A stretch of DNA of 64,000 nucleotides from Exiguobacterium profundum (GCF_001909285.1 NZ_MRSV01000001.1:1-64000), one strand, 5' to 3'; counted from the stretch's first letter, positions 43,453 to 52,914 are shown. Numbers and translations: made by a program. Notes: generated by a model not told the origin, from the letters alone.

Positions 43453-44466
43453 TCACTGTTTGACCGGTGCACAGGATGCCCGTTCGACTAAGCGTACCGG
43501 AATGACGCGACGTTCAGTGAGTCGCTCTTTCGCGGTCATTTGTTCAAGTAAAAGTTCTGCTGCCGCTTCTCCGATTTCGTCCGTATCTTGGCGAATCGTG
43601 GTCAGTTTCGGCGTGATGTATTGAATCATTTCAATGTCATCATATCCGATGACAGAGATGTCATTTGGGACATGAAGACCGTGCTCGTGAATGGCTTCTA
43701 TGACACCGATTGCCATTTGATCCCCGGCCACAAAGACTGCAGTCGGTTGATCGTCTAGTTCAAGCAATCGTTCCATCGCTTGCTTGCCTTCCTCAACCGA
43801 GAAGAAACCGGCGTTGACGAGGTAGTCCGGTCGAATCGGAAGGTCCAGCTCTTGCATCGCAAGTTCATATCCCTTGATCCGTGCCGCTCCAGCGTCAATC
43901 GTCTCATCCCCAGCGATGTGGGCAATTTTCCGGTGACCGAGTTCATAGAGATAATTCACGGCGAGACGAGCTCCTTCGATGTTGTCGGAATAGACGACGC
44001 TACAGTTAGCGCTGTCCATATCCACGACGACGATCGGGATGTCGCTTCGCATGAGCTCTTGAACTTGCTCATCCATTCGGTCCGAACAGATGACGACGAT
44101 GCCGTCGACCGCACGGTGTTTAAAATGTTCGAGGTAACTCATGTCACGATTGCGCAGATTCCGCGAGGCGAAAATCAAATCGTAGCCCTGCTCCTCTGTC
44201 GCGTGACGAAAACTTTCGATGATTCCGTTAAAGAACGGGTGCTTCATCCCGACTTCATTCGCCTCTGAGAACATGACCCCAATCGCCCATGATTTTTTCG
44301 TCGATAACGACTGGGCATGTGCGTTCGGCAAGTAGTCCATCTCAGCAGCGGCTTGAAGAATCTTCGCTCTCGTCTTGTCACTCACGTCTTTATAATTGTT
44401 CAACGCTTTAGACACTGTCGTGATTGAGAATCCTGTTTTTTTGGCTAAATCATAAATCGTACCCAT
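43453..44466 (-). CDS. LacI family regulator of the ABC beta-glucoside operon
   Basis: A 337-residue repressor: LacI HTH at residues 1-50 (TIYDLAKKTGFSITTVSKALNN) with hinge, and a periplasmic-binding-protein-like effector domain. It is located directly upstream of and in the same direction as the ABC importer genes, and has in its own leader a copy of the palindrome found in front of that operon, so autoregulation and control of the operon are both likely. RBS AGAGGAG. Confidence 0.92.
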   Translation of the reverse strand: MGTIYDLAKKTGFSITTVSKALNNYKDVSDKTRAKILQAAAEMDYLPNAHAQSLSTKKSWAIGVMFSEANEVGMKHPFFNGIIESFRHATEEQGYDLIFASRNLRNRDMSYLEHFKHRAVDGIVVICSDRMDEQVQELMRSDIPIVVVDMDSANCSVVYSDNIEGARLAVNYLYELGHRKIAHIAGDETIDAGAARIKGYELAMQELDLPIRPDYLVNAGFFSVEEGKQAMERLLELDDQPTAVFVAGDQMAIGVIEAIHEHGLHVPNDISVIGYDDIEMIQYITPKLTTIRQDTDEIGEAAAELLLEQMTAKERLTERRVIPVRLVERASCAPVKQ

Positions 44467-44481
44467 GTCATTCTCCTCTTC

Positions 44482-44497
44482 CCGAAAGCGCTTTCGG
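44482..44497. promoter_or_regulatory. Operator in front of the lacI-type gene
   Basis: CCGAAAGCGCTTTCGG, perfect 16-bp palindrome 16 bases from the ATG, identical in its core to the box at 43316. Confidence 0.75.
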
Positions 44498-44612
44498 TAA
44501 TTTGATTGTAGCGTATGGATTTGTAGGAATCAATTCTTTTTCGAGGAAACTTTTTGATTCTTTTTTCCATTCCTTGTTTCTTCTATATTACTGTATCGGG
44601 AAATTTTTGTCC

Positions 44613-45485
44613 TTAATGTGTCCGCGTATACAACCACACGAGATTCGTGAACTTTTGTACTTCTGTCTCGCCTGTCACGCCTTTAAATAGCCGTTGGAAT
44701 GGCTTTAACAATTGCTCTAACACGATTTTCCGGAGACGCTCTTGTTTAAGTTCGAACGAAATCGCATCGAACAAATCTCGCTGTTCTTCCGTCATGTCGA
44801 CATGCTCTTCGATGCGAGCAGCCATCTCGATCAATTCTTCGATTGTTATGAGATGTTTATCTGTCGTCCCACGCATTTGATCGACCGTGACCGGGTTCAA
44901 GACGTGCTCTCCTGTCTCCATCATCCGAGCGGCAATCAATTCGACATACGTGTATAAGCTTCGGACGACTTTTTGAGGAGAGTAGGCAGCATTCGTGATG
45001 CGGTTCGTAAACAAGATATGTTGCAACATTCCGTTGAAGAGCACCGTCAATTCCATCGAATACGGTCTGACGGACTCTCCGATGATTTCCGTCAAACGCA
45101 TCGCAATCCACTCGATTTCATAAATGCGATGTTGGAGTACAAGCTTCTTCAATTCATTCTCGTTCGACGACATGATCGATTCAAATAACGCGTGCAAGTT
45201 CCGCTCTTCGTTCAATTGAATCAATATCGAAATCTGTTCGATGAAGACGTCACGATCTCGCTTATCCCGCCCCATCTGCATTTCGATTCGGCGTTGCCCT
45301 GCATCATATCGTAAGTTCTCGAGGATACTAGCGACACAATCCGTCTTCGATGAGAAGTAATTATAAAACGTCCCTTTGGAGATATTAGCGCGGTCGATGA
45401 TCTCTTGCACCGATGTGTGCTGTACCCCATTTTCGATGAAGAGAGACATGGCAATATCGGCAACTTTTCTCTTTTTCTCTTTCAT
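44613..45485 (-). CDS. TetR family regulator, divergent from MFS exporter
   Basis: A 290-residue regulator, longer than the usual 190-220. HTH at residues about 5-50 (DIAMSLFIENGVQHTSVQEI, ANISKGTFYNYFSSK); a long helical ligand domain follows with an extra C-terminal segment. Divergent from the drug-exporter gene with 164 bases between, so probably its repressor. RBS GGAG eight bases before the ATG. Confidence 0.88.
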   Translation of the reverse strand: MKEKKRKVADIAMSLFIENGVQHTSVQEIIDRANISKGTFYNYFSSKTDCVASILENLRYDAGQRRIEMQMGRDKRDRDVFIEQISILIQLNEERNLHALFESIMSSNENELKKLVLQHRIYEIEWIAMRLTEIIGESVRPYSMELTVLFNGMLQHILFTNRITNAAYSPQKVVRSLYTYVELIAARMMETGEHVLNPVTVDQMRGTTDKHLITIEELIEMAARIEEHVDMTEEQRDLFDAISFELKQERLRKIVLEQLLKPFQRLFKGVTGETEVQKFTNLVWLYTRTH

Positions 45486-45510
45486 ATTTTCGTAACTCCG
45501 TTCTGTCTAG

Positions 45511-45560
45511 TTTGTACCTTTACTATAGCACCGAAAACCTTTTTAGACTAATAGTACAAA
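45511..45560. promoter_or_regulatory. Inverted repeat in the TetR/MFS intergenic region
   Basis: TTTGTAC (45511-45517) and GTACAAA (45554-45560) bracket the region holding both divergent promoters; TTAGACTA and GTCTAG half-motifs lie beside them. Candidate TetR operator. Confidence 0.45.
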
Positions 45561-45649
45561 ATGGTTGCTTTATTTATACAACGGGTATAAAATCATTTCA
45601 TCGACACTTACCAACACATAACTATTTAGAAAATAAAGGAGCCATCCAT

Positions 45650-47146
45650 ATGAAACCAGAATTCCAAAAGAAACCGCCTTACGTCATGTTGGCGGTGCTC
45701 TTTGCGGGTGCATTCATCGCATTTTTAAACAACTCATTACTCAACGTCGCGCTCCCATCGATCATGGTCGACCTCGAGATTGCAGACTACTCGACCGTTC
45801 AATGGCTCGCGACAGGCTTTATGCTCGTGACGGGTGTGCTCGTCCCGGCATCCGCCTATTTGATCACTCGCTTTTCAAACCGCAGCTTGTTCATTACGTC
45901 GATGAGCATCTTCGCCATCGGTACGGCTATCGCGGCCTTCTCGCCGAGCTTCGGCTGGTTGTTGACTGGTCGAATGATTCAAGCCATCGGTGCCTCAACA
46001 ATGGGACCACTCTTAATGAACGTCATGCTCGTCAGCTTCCCGCGTGAAAAACGGGGGATGGCGATGGGGATTTTCGGACTTGTCATGATCTCGGCACCTG
46101 CGATTGGACCGACACTTTCCGGTTATATCGTCGAGTACTATGACTGGCGCGTCTTATTCGAAATGATTTTACCGCTCGCGATCATCGGTCTCGCGCTCGC
46201 TGTTTGGAAAGCAGAGAACGTCATGGTCCAAAATAAAGACCAGTCACTGGATTACTTGTCGCTCGTCTTATCGACACTCGGATTTGGTGGGATTTTATAC
46301 GGTGTCAGTTCAGCAAGTTCGGACGGCTGGGATAATCCAATCGTCTTGGCGACGATGATTGTCGGTGCCATTTCGTTGATCGCCTTCATCTACCGCCAGC
46401 TTCATATGGAAAAACCATTGCTCGACTTGCGTGCTTACAAACATCCGATGTTCGCACTCGCGTCAGTCATTGCGATGGTCAACGCGGTCGCCATGTTCTC
46501 CGGTATGATTTTGACACCGGCTTACGTCCAAAGCGTACGTGGCATCTCACCACTCGATTCAGGGCTCATGCTTCTCCCTGGTGCGATCATCATGGGAATC
46601 ATGTCGCCGATCACTGGTAAACTGTTTGACCGATTCGGGCCAAAATTATTGGCACTTACCGGATTGACAATTACCGCCGTATCGACGTATATGCTCGCAA
46701 ACGTCCAACTCGATTCGACCTACACGTACATCGTTTTAACGTACACGTTGCGTATGTTTGGGATGTCGATGGTTATGATGCCGATTATGACTAATGGACT
46801 CAACCAGTTGCCGACTCGCCTCAATCCACACGGAACGGCCATCAACAACACGGCCCAACAAGTATCTGGTGCGATTGGTACGGCAGTCCTCGTCACCATC
46901 ATGAACTCGGTGACACGTACGGAAGCTGAATCATTGATGACAGGAGTCGATCCTGCGACACTCACAGAGAGTTCGATGGGTGCCATCACTCAGCAAGCCC
47001 TCTTGTCTGGGATTCAATATTCATTTTATGTCGCACTTGGGATGAACCTCTTGGCGCTCGTCCTTGCGTTCTTCGTAAAACGAGTGGATGTGCGGAAGTT
47101 CGATGATCAAGTAGAGACTGTTGAAGAATTGAAACAAGCAAATTAA
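45650..47146 (+). CDS. DHA2 (EmrB/QacA) family MFS multidrug exporter
   Basis: A 498-residue proton-coupled exporter with 14 predicted membrane segments. Motifs: NVALPSIMVDLEIADYSTVQW near residue 35 and the motif C-like stretch GLVMISAPAIGPTLSGYIVE (about 145-165). It expels drugs or other toxic amphiphiles; the substrate is not predictable. The ATG at 45650 has AAAGGAG nine bases upstream; the frame is open 46 codons further, across the regulatory region. Controlled by the divergent TetR gene by inference. Confidence 0.92.
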   Translation: MKPEFQKKPPYVMLAVLFAGAFIAFLNNSLLNVALPSIMVDLEIADYSTVQWLATGFMLVTGVLVPASAYLITRFSNRSLFITSMSIFAIGTAIAAFSPSFGWLLTGRMIQAIGASTMGPLLMNVMLVSFPREKRGMAMGIFGLVMISAPAIGPTLSGYIVEYYDWRVLFEMILPLAIIGLALAVWKAENVMVQNKDQSLDYLSLVLSTLGFGGILYGVSSASSDGWDNPIVLATMIVGAISLIAFIYRQLHMEKPLLDLRAYKHPMFALASVIAMVNAVAMFSGMILTPAYVQSVRGISPLDSGLMLLPGAIIMGIMSPITGKLFDRFGPKLLALTGLTITAVSTYMLANVQLDSTYTYIVLTYTLRMFGMSMVMMPIMTNGLNQLPTRLNPHGTAINNTAQQVSGAIGTAVLVTIMNSVTRTEAESLMTGVDPATLTESSMGAITQQALLSGIQYSFYVALGMNLLALVLAFFVKRVDVRKFDDQVETVEELKQAN

Positions 47147-47154
47147 ATGTTGAG

Positions 47155-47190
47155 AAGCCGCTTTGAATGTTGAATTCAGAGCGGCTTTTT
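47155..47190 (+). terminator. MFS gene terminator
   Basis: AAGCCGCT / AGCGGCTT arms followed by TTTTTAATTT. Confidence 0.8.
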
Positions 47191-47288
47191 TTAATTTCTC
47201 ATTTCCTTCATAAATAAATCTGAAATTAAAATTTAATCCTAATATGGTATTATTTCTCAATGGATAGGATTCGTTTAGGAGGGTACAT

Positions 47289-47915
47289 ATGATGAAAAAA
47301 GTGTTTAGCTTGATGATTGTATTTCTTCTGATCACATCTTCTTTTCTCTCGACAGGATCAATCGTTGAGGCGGCCCCGAAGAAGCAGAATCGTGCTATTA
47401 TGGGAGTATCGGCTTTGACTCCGCAACAAATGGCGGATTACGTAAAAAAGAAGAATCCTCGTGATGTCCGGCTAGTACAAACGTCGGTCGAAGACTTGGC
47501 GAACCTCTTCGTCATCATCGGCGCTAAGGAAGGTGTTCGTGGGGATGTCGCGTTCGCTCAAGCACTGAAAGAGACAGGCTACTTTCGATATGGTGGCGAT
47601 GTACTCCCTGAACAACATAACTATTCCGGAATCGGGACGACTGGGAATGGCGTAAAAGGTCACTATTTCCGTTCACCGCATCAAGGCGTGACTGCTCAAG
47701 TTCAGCATCTAAAGGCATACGCCTCACACGATGCACTGAATACGAAACAAGTCGACCCACGCTTCCATCTCGTCAAGCGAGGCTCTGCAACGACGTGGCC
47801 ATCTCTTCACCAAAAGTGGGCCATGCAGCCGAAAGGAAATTACGGGACCGAGATTCTTTCGATTTATCAAGAAATGTCGAAAATACCAAAACGTGTCGCT
47901 AAAGCAAACAGATAA
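47289..47915 (+). CDS. Secreted glucosaminidase-domain protein
   Basis: A 208-residue protein with a Sec signal (about 1-30, cleavage near VEAAP) and a glucosaminidase (GH73-like) domain: DVAFAQALKETGYFRYGGDV with the catalytic Glu, then NYSGIGTTGNG. It would cleave the glycan strand of peptidoglycan. No wall-binding repeats. The RBS TAGGAGGG before the double ATG supports 47289 or 47292. A 25-residue frame follows before the terminator. Confidence 0.88.
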   Translation: MMKKVFSLMIVFLLITSSFLSTGSIVEAAPKKQNRAIMGVSALTPQQMADYVKKKNPRDVRLVQTSVEDLANLFVIIGAKEGVRGDVAFAQALKETGYFRYGGDVLPEQHNYSGIGTTGNGVKGHYFRSPHQGVTAQVQHLKAYASHDALNTKQVDPRFHLVKRGSATTWPSLHQKWAMQPKGNYGTEILSIYQEMSKIPKRVAKANR

Positions 47916-47936
47916 GAAATGTAGGGGTGAAAGAAC

Positions 47937-48014
47937 GTGACGTGCAAACAAGTTAGACTCGCGAGCGGAATCGCATTATTCGTGACCGGCGTGATGTTGT
48001 TACTCAAACGCTAA
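47937..48014 (+). CDS. Putative 25-residue membrane peptide
   Basis: GTG-started frame with AGGGGTGA seven bases upstream. The product has a short basic N-terminus (CKQVR), a hydrophobic stretch (about 9-23) and ends LLLKR. It lies 21 bases behind the glucosaminidase gene and two bases before the terminator, so it would be the second gene of that transcript. Coding status is not proven. Confidence 0.4.
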   Translation: MTCKQVRLASGIALFVTGVMLLLKR

Positions 48015-48016
48015 TG

Positions 48017-48049
48017 AGCATTTCGGACAATGGTCCGAGTGCTTTTTTT
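48017..48049 (+). terminator. Terminator behind glucosaminidase/small peptide
   Basis: AGCATTTCGGAC / GTCCGAGTGCT (one mismatch) followed by seven T. Confidence 0.85.
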
Positions 48050-48076
48050 ATGACCGATATTACAAAGGAGGATATC

Positions 48077-48637
48077 ATGAACCCTATTTCATACATACGA
48101 AACGAACAACACTGTACCATTCGTCAAGCCTCACAAGACGACGCGAAATCCCTCGCTTTCATTCGTCTGCAAATCGATCAAGAGACGGACTATTTAGACC
48201 GCGAACCTGGAGAAGGTGTATTGAGTGAGGAGGCCATTCAATTTCTAATCGATTCTGATTTGAATACCATGAATCGACTATTTCTTATAGCAGAAGCCGA
48301 TGGGGAAATTGTCGGGTTTGCCCGCTGCGAAGGTAGTGTGCTCGCTCGAAAATCCCACACTGTCGAATTTGGAGTTGGAATTCTGCAAGCGCATTGGGGA
48401 CTCGGTTTAGGTTCAGCTATTTTACGATATGTTCTCGATTGGGCGCGAACGGAAGGCCTTCATAAAGTCACTTTAAGTGTCGTTGAAACAAATAAAAAAG
48501 CCATAGCAATCTATGAGCGCTACGGCTTCGAAGTCGAGGGCCGATTACGGGACGATAAGCTTATTTATGGACAGCACTTCGATACAATCTTAATGGGATA
48601 TCTCATTCCATCGGTAACGATACCCGAAAACAAATAA
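48077..48637 (+). CDS. GNAT family N-acetyltransferase
   Basis: A 186-residue acetyltransferase of the RimJ/RimL-like group. Acetyl-CoA loop LQAHWGLGLGSAILRYVL (about residue 112) and KVTLSVVETNKKAIAIYERYGF (about 137), which is the classic C-terminal GNAT motif. ATG six bases after AAAGGAGG. Its last 35 bases overlap the convergent kinase gene, so no terminator separates them. Confidence 0.88.
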   Translation: MNPISYIRNEQHCTIRQASQDDAKSLAFIRLQIDQETDYLDREPGEGVLSEEAIQFLIDSDLNTMNRLFLIAEADGEIVGFARCEGSVLARKSHTVEFGVGILQAHWGLGLGSAILRYVLDWARTEGLHKVTLSVVETNKKAIAIYERYGFEVEGRLRDDKLIYGQHFDTILMGYLIPSVTIPENK

Positions 48638-49673
48638 CCTGACCCTCTAGCGGTGCGGCCGTCAACCGTCCACCATGCAATAAAATGATTTGGCGGGCAA
48701 TCGATAGACCCAACCCATCACCTGGCGTGACCCCTCTCGAGGAATCGACACGATATGTGCGATCAAACAGATGAGGAATGGACTCAATCGTTTCAGTCGT
48801 TGTCGCATTCGAGATGGACCACTCAAGCATATCCTCCCTGGTCTGGAGATCAATGTGAATCGGACTCGGTTGCTCCGCATATTTCCATGCGTTCGATAAA
48901 AGGTTCTCAAAAGCGCGAATGAGCTGTTCTTGATCCGCTTCCATCCATATATCTGGTCTGATTGAAGTCTGTAAATGAAGACCTCGCTCATTAAACAACG
49001 GCTCCATCTCGTGGATAAGTTGCGTCGTCAATAGACTCAGGTTGAGTCTCTGTTTCTTTAGTTGCATATGTGGGGCATAGAGTCGGTTTACGTTCATCAG
49101 CTGATCTAGCAAATGTTCAAGCTGATCCGTTTTTTCATTTAGAATACGAAAATGATCTTTTTCTGCAAGCGTCAGTTCCCGATTCATTTGCAGGAGTTGC
49201 GTATAGCCTTTGATGCTCGTGAGCGGTGTCCGCAAATCGTGCGACAGGTTGGAGAATAGTTGGTTCCGTTCTTCTTCATGCGCCCGTTCCTTCTCAAATA
49301 ATTCACTTAATTGAGCTGACATCCGATTCACACTCTCTCCAAGCGACGCGATTTCGTCTCGACCCTCCACTTTGACAGTTCGACCGAGGTCACCGTTTGC
49401 AATCTGTTCAATCTCACTCGATAAATACGTGATTTTTCGAAGTGTTTTCCGCATCATCAGTGAAAATCCAATAATAAAGATCAAAATAACAATGAACGTC
49501 ACCCCTAAAAACATAAGATTGGACGTCAGCGGATCTGGTGTTGTTTCGTTCTCAATGTAGTATAAACTGATTGAATAGCCCATGATTAAAAAAGCAATCG
49601 TCGCAATCAATGCATTGACTAAAATGATACCAATCAACTTCACTAGCAAGCGATCCCATTGTCTCCGTCTCAT
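48603..49673 (-). CDS. Sensor histidine kinase paired with the regulator at 49670
   Basis: A 356-residue kinase: two membrane segments (about 10-35 and 52-75) with a short extracellular loop, HAMP (about 78-130), HisKA with NLSHDLRTPLTS, and HATPase_c (N box ENLLSNAWKYAEQ, G box GDGLGLSIAR). The start overlaps the response regulator stop by four bases. Small loop suggests membrane-stress sensing as in intramembrane-sensing kinases, though HAMP is present; the target is unknown, possibly the divergent DedA gene. Confidence 0.91.
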   Translation of the reverse strand: MRRRQWDRLLVKLIGIILVNALIATIAFLIMGYSISLYYIENETTPDPLTSNLMFLGVTFIVILIFIIGFSLMMRKTLRKITYLSSEIEQIANGDLGRTVKVEGRDEIASLGESVNRMSAQLSELFEKERAHEEERNQLFSNLSHDLRTPLTSIKGYTQLLQMNRELTLAEKDHFRILNEKTDQLEHLLDQLMNVNRLYAPHMQLKKQRLNLSLLTTQLIHEMEPLFNERGLHLQTSIRPDIWMEADQEQLIRAFENLLSNAWKYAEQPSPIHIDLQTREDMLEWSISNATTTETIESIPHLFDRTYRVDSSRGVTPGDGLGLSIARQIILLHGGRLTAAPLEGQVICFRVSLPME

Positions 49674-50362
49674 AATCGATACCCCACACCCCACACCGTC
49701 TTGATAATGGTCGGTTTTCGTGGTGTGTCTTCTAACTTTTCTCGGATTTTTGTGATGTGGACCATCACTGTGTTGTCGACCTCAAATGCTGCCTCACCCC
49801 ACACCGCCTCGTAAATCTGTTCGACTGTTAGGACTTGATTTGGATGACGCATAAAATAGGCGAGAATATCAAACTCTTTCGGTGTAAGTCGAATCAACAT
49901 CTCATCCTTTCGACATTGTCGTGTCTGTAAATCAAGTGTCACATTTTCAAAGACGAGTGTACTCGTGAGGTCTGCTCGATCTGACCCATAATCACGATAC
50001 CGTCTGAGTAACGATTTGACACGTAGCGTCACTTCAAGTGGGTTAAACGGTTTTTTGATGTAATCGTCCGCTCCAACGGAAATGCCTTGCATCAAATCCA
50101 AGTCGCTCGTTTTGGCTGTGAGCATCAAAATCGGCATAAACTGCGTCTTTCGAATCTCAATACAAGCTTCAATCCCACCCATGACAGGCATCATCAAATC
50201 TAGAATGAGCAAATCGATCGTTTCGGTCGACGCGAGGTCGAGCACTTCTTGTCCATTTTTCGCAAATCGGAGTGCATATCCTTCATTTTTTAAATAGATA
50301 GCAAGTAATTCTCGAATCGCTTCATCGTCGTCAGCGATACAGATGACGGGTTGTGAACGCAT
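49670..50362 (-). CDS. OmpR family response regulator
   Basis: A 230-residue regulator: receiver (about 1-120; acidic pocket DDDE, phospho-Asp in LLILDLMMPVMGG, Lys in YIKKPFNP) and winged helix (about 135-228; RLTPKEFDILAYFMRHPNQVL). First gene of the pair with the kinase. Divergent from the DedA gene, with two TTCTTAAGA direct repeats between. Confidence 0.93.
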   Translation of the reverse strand: MRSQPVICIADDDEAIRELLAIYLKNEGYALRFAKNGQEVLDLASTETIDLLILDLMMPVMGGIEACIEIRKTQFMPILMLTAKTSDLDLMQGISVGADDYIKKPFNPLEVTLRVKSLLRRYRDYGSDRADLTSTLVFENVTLDLQTRQCRKDEMLIRLTPKEFDILAYFMRHPNQVLTVEQIYEAVWGEAAFEVDNTVMVHITKIREKLEDTPRKPTIIKTVWGVGYRL

Positions 50363-50452
50363 CTCTTTCCTCCTCGTTTTTCACTAGTAAACTACATTCA
50401 TTTCCTCTATTAATGAGTGTAACAAACTCAGTAACGGCACTTCCTTTCCACC

Positions 50453-50471
50453 TTCTTAAGATTTCTTAAGA
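50453..50471. promoter_or_regulatory. TTCTTAAGA direct repeats, candidate response-regulator site
   Basis: TTCTTAAGA (50453-50461) and TTCTTAAGA (50463-50471), period 10, between the response regulator gene and dedA. OmpR-type regulators bind such tandem half-sites. Confidence 0.5.
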
Positions 50472-50533
50472 GAATACTAAAAACTCCTTACGCTTGCGAG
50501 TGAATACTAGACAAGGTAAGGAGTGAATTTATT

Positions 50534-51007
50534 ATGGAAATGATCATACATTATGCCATGCTCGCCATCGGCATCATGTTTACCCCATTATCTGACGACG
50601 TCTTAATGATCACCCATCTGACGGTCGCGGATGATTTTGTCCCAAGTTGGCTTTTATTTGTCTCCACCTGGATTCTCTTCACGCTCACGTTCGGCTGGTT
50701 CTATTTAATCGGGAAAGGGCTTCATCGTATCCTACCCGTGCGACAACGCGAATCTCGTTATCTTAAAAAAGCCGAGGCGCTCTATCAAACATACGGGGCA
50801 CGCACCATTATGATTTCTTATTTTATTCCCGGCCTTCGGCACCCGCTCCATTACATCGCCGGGTTCACATCGCTCAAACTTCGTACGTATGCGTTCTATA
50901 CGACCATCTCTGCTTTCTTCTATACCGGTGCTTGGTTTCTCGTCATCGGACTGGCCAATAAAATCCCGGCGTTTCAACAGTTTCAAGACTGGGTGTTGTC
51001 CTTTTAA
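50534..51007 (+). CDS. DedA/VTT-domain membrane protein
   Basis: A 157-residue protein, shorter than usual DedA (about 200). Contains the VTT core SYFIPGLRHPLHYIAGFTSL (the FxPxxR-G motif, about residue 95), a re-entrant helix and flanking membrane segments. DedA proteins flip phospholipid headgroups or undecaprenyl phosphate and affect envelope homeostasis. RBS AAGGAGTG precedes the ATG by about ten bases. Convergent with the ABC permease gene, only one base apart. Confidence 0.87.
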   Translation: MEMIIHYAMLAIGIMFTPLSDDVLMITHLTVADDFVPSWLLFVSTWILFTLTFGWFYLIGKGLHRILPVRQRESRYLKKAEALYQTYGARTIMISYFIPGLRHPLHYIAGFTSLKLRTYAFYTTISAFFYTGAWFLVIGLANKIPAFQQFQDWVLSF

Positions 51008-51008
51008 C

Positions 51009-52022
51009 TTAGTGTCCTCTGTATTTCCCGAGCGCTCGCATGTTTAAGAGATATAAGACACCTGCATAAAGAATCAAACCGAGTAAATACATCCAGATGC
51101 CTGAGAAGCCACTTCCGTAAATCATGACTTCCTTGATTGCTGTCGCTCCGTAGAAGATTGGCATGACGTAACTCAAGTTCCCGAGTCCGTATGGAATCAA
51201 GTCGAGCGGGATGAGTCCTGAGAAGAATACTTGCGGGATGATGGTGAACGGAATCATCTGTACGACTTGTAGTTCCGATCGGGCAAACACCGAGATGGTC
51301 GCCCCGAAGAGTACTGCGGTCCCTGCCATGAGTAGCATCGTCAACATGACCCACGCCATATTCCCGAGCGAAGACAAGCCGAGCACATAAATCGAATAGA
51401 GCACGATGAAAATCGACTGCACGACCGCAAACGTCCCGTATCCGAGTGTATATCCTAAAATGACCTGTCCTCGTTTGATTGGGGTCATCAACAGTCGCTC
51501 GAGCGTACCCCCACTCCGTTCTTTGACGAGTGCCATCGCAGATAGGATGAACACGAAGAAGAACGAGAAGAGGGATAGGAAGACAAACCCGAACGAATCG
51601 AACGTCGACTGTCCTTCTTTCCCGTAGACGAATGACGTATCGATCTCGGCTGCGGGATTGAGCGTCGTCAACGCATGTTGAATCTCACCAACCGCCTTCG
51701 ACGACTTCGTCGAAGGTTCGCGTAACGTGATGGTCGTTCCTTCTTGATTCATTTCAAACACGGCATCGACATGTTCATTGTCTTCGATATATACTTTTGG
51801 ATCATCGAACGATGCCTGTTCCACTTCGAGCGTCTCGTCTTCGAACGCATCGACGAGCTGTTCGGGTGCACTGTCGTCCAGGACGACAGTCGGCACATAA
51901 TCCGAGTCCCCGAGTAAGAAGTAGACGAGTGTCAAAATGAGAAGTGGCGCAATCAAAATCAAGGCGACGCTTCGTTTATCATTCAACGTCTGAAAGATGA
52001 CACGCTTTGCTAAGTTACGCAT
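51009..52022 (-). CDS. ABC-2 type exporter permease
   Basis: About 337 residues: one N-terminal membrane segment, a large extracytoplasmic loop (about 30-160) and five C-terminal membrane segments including MALVKERSGGTLERLLMTPI, typical of ABC-2 permeases of the YhgE/DrrB-like group. Start ATG at 52022 overlaps the end of the ATPase gene by eight bases. With that ATPase it forms an exporter, probably of a drug or lipid-like molecule. Confidence 0.9.
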   Translation of the reverse strand: MRNLAKRVIFQTLNDKRSVALILIAPLLILTLVYFLLGDSDYVPTVVLDDSAPEQLVDAFEDETLEVEQASFDDPKVYIEDNEHVDAVFEMNQEGTTITLREPSTKSSKAVGEIQHALTTLNPAAEIDTSFVYGKEGQSTFDSFGFVFLSLFSFFFVFILSAMALVKERSGGTLERLLMTPIKRGQVILGYTLGYGTFAVVQSIFIVLYSIYVLGLSSLGNMAWVMLTMLLMAGTAVLFGATISVFARSELQVVQMIPFTIIPQVFFSGLIPLDLIPYGLGNLSYVMPIFYGATAIKEVMIYGSGFSGIWMYLLGLILYAGVLYLLNMRALGKYRGH

Positions 52023-52743
52023 GGTCACCCACCTCCTCTTTCCCAGCAATCAAGAACAGTTCTTCGACGCGACCGTTCTCGGTCTGGTCGAGCAAATCTT
52101 GCACATGGTCATAGGCGATCAACCGTCCATTATAGACGAGCGCGGCTCGATCACATTCGAGCACTTCATCCATGACGTGCGTCGAGACGATGATGGTCGT
52201 ACCTTCTCTCCGAATCACCTGAAACTGATCCCAGATTTGACGACGTAAGATCGGATCAATTCCGACCGTCGGTTCATCAAGAAACAACACGTCTGGCTTA
52301 TGCAAAATGGCGATAGCCAAGGACAGGCGTTTCTTCATCCCGCCTGAAAAATTGCGGACGAGCTTATTCCGGTCGTTCGTTAAATCGACAAGGTTGAGCA
52401 CTTCGGTGATGCGTTCTTGGAGCGCCTTTTTCCCTAACTTATAAATCGACCCGAAGAAGGCGAGGTTCGCTTCGGCCGACAAGTCTTCGTACAAGCCATC
52501 GTTCTGCGGCATAAATCCGATTTGTTGGAGCATGTCCATGTTTGGCATCTTCGTTTCGCCGATGTGGACACTTCCTTTGTCCGGTGCGAGGGCGCCGATC
52601 ATGAGTCGGATGAGGGTTGTCTTCCCCGATCCAGAGGGTCCGAGCAAACAGCAAATCTCTCCGGATGGGATGGTGAAGTCGATGTTGTCGATGGCGAGCT
52701 GGTCACCGAACGACTTGTCGACGTGTTGCAGTTGAATGTTCAT
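52015..52743 (-). CDS. ABC exporter ATP-binding protein
   Basis: About 242 residues with Walker A GPSGSGKTT, Q-loop FMPQND, signature NFSGGMKKRLSLA, Walker B VLFLDEPTVGID and H-loop STH. ABC-2 exporter type (CcmA/DrrA-like). ATG at 52743 is eight bases after AAAGGAG. The gene is divergent from a TetR regulator that probably controls it. Confidence 0.93.
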   Translation of the reverse strand: MNIQLQHVDKSFGDQLAIDNIDFTIPSGEICCLLGPSGSGKTTLIRLMIGALAPDKGSVHIGETKMPNMDMLQQIGFMPQNDGLYEDLSAEANLAFFGSIYKLGKKALQERITEVLNLVDLTNDRNKLVRNFSGGMKKRLSLAIAILHKPDVLFLDEPTVGIDPILRRQIWDQFQVIRREGTTIIVSTHVMDEVLECDRAALVYNGRLIAYDHVQDLLDQTENGRVEELFLIAGKEEVGDHA

Positions 52744-52914
52744 TTCTGTCACTCCTTTTCGGCGCCTCCTCGTGTATACTCAAGATAATCGACACCGTGT
52801 TGGTTTATATGTTCAGTATAGTCCCCGTTCACGGTGGCAACAATCGTCAATATCGGTCATCGTGTCGGTTTTCCGACAGATGCAATGAATGTGTTGAGGA
52901 AAAGGAGAAATAAT

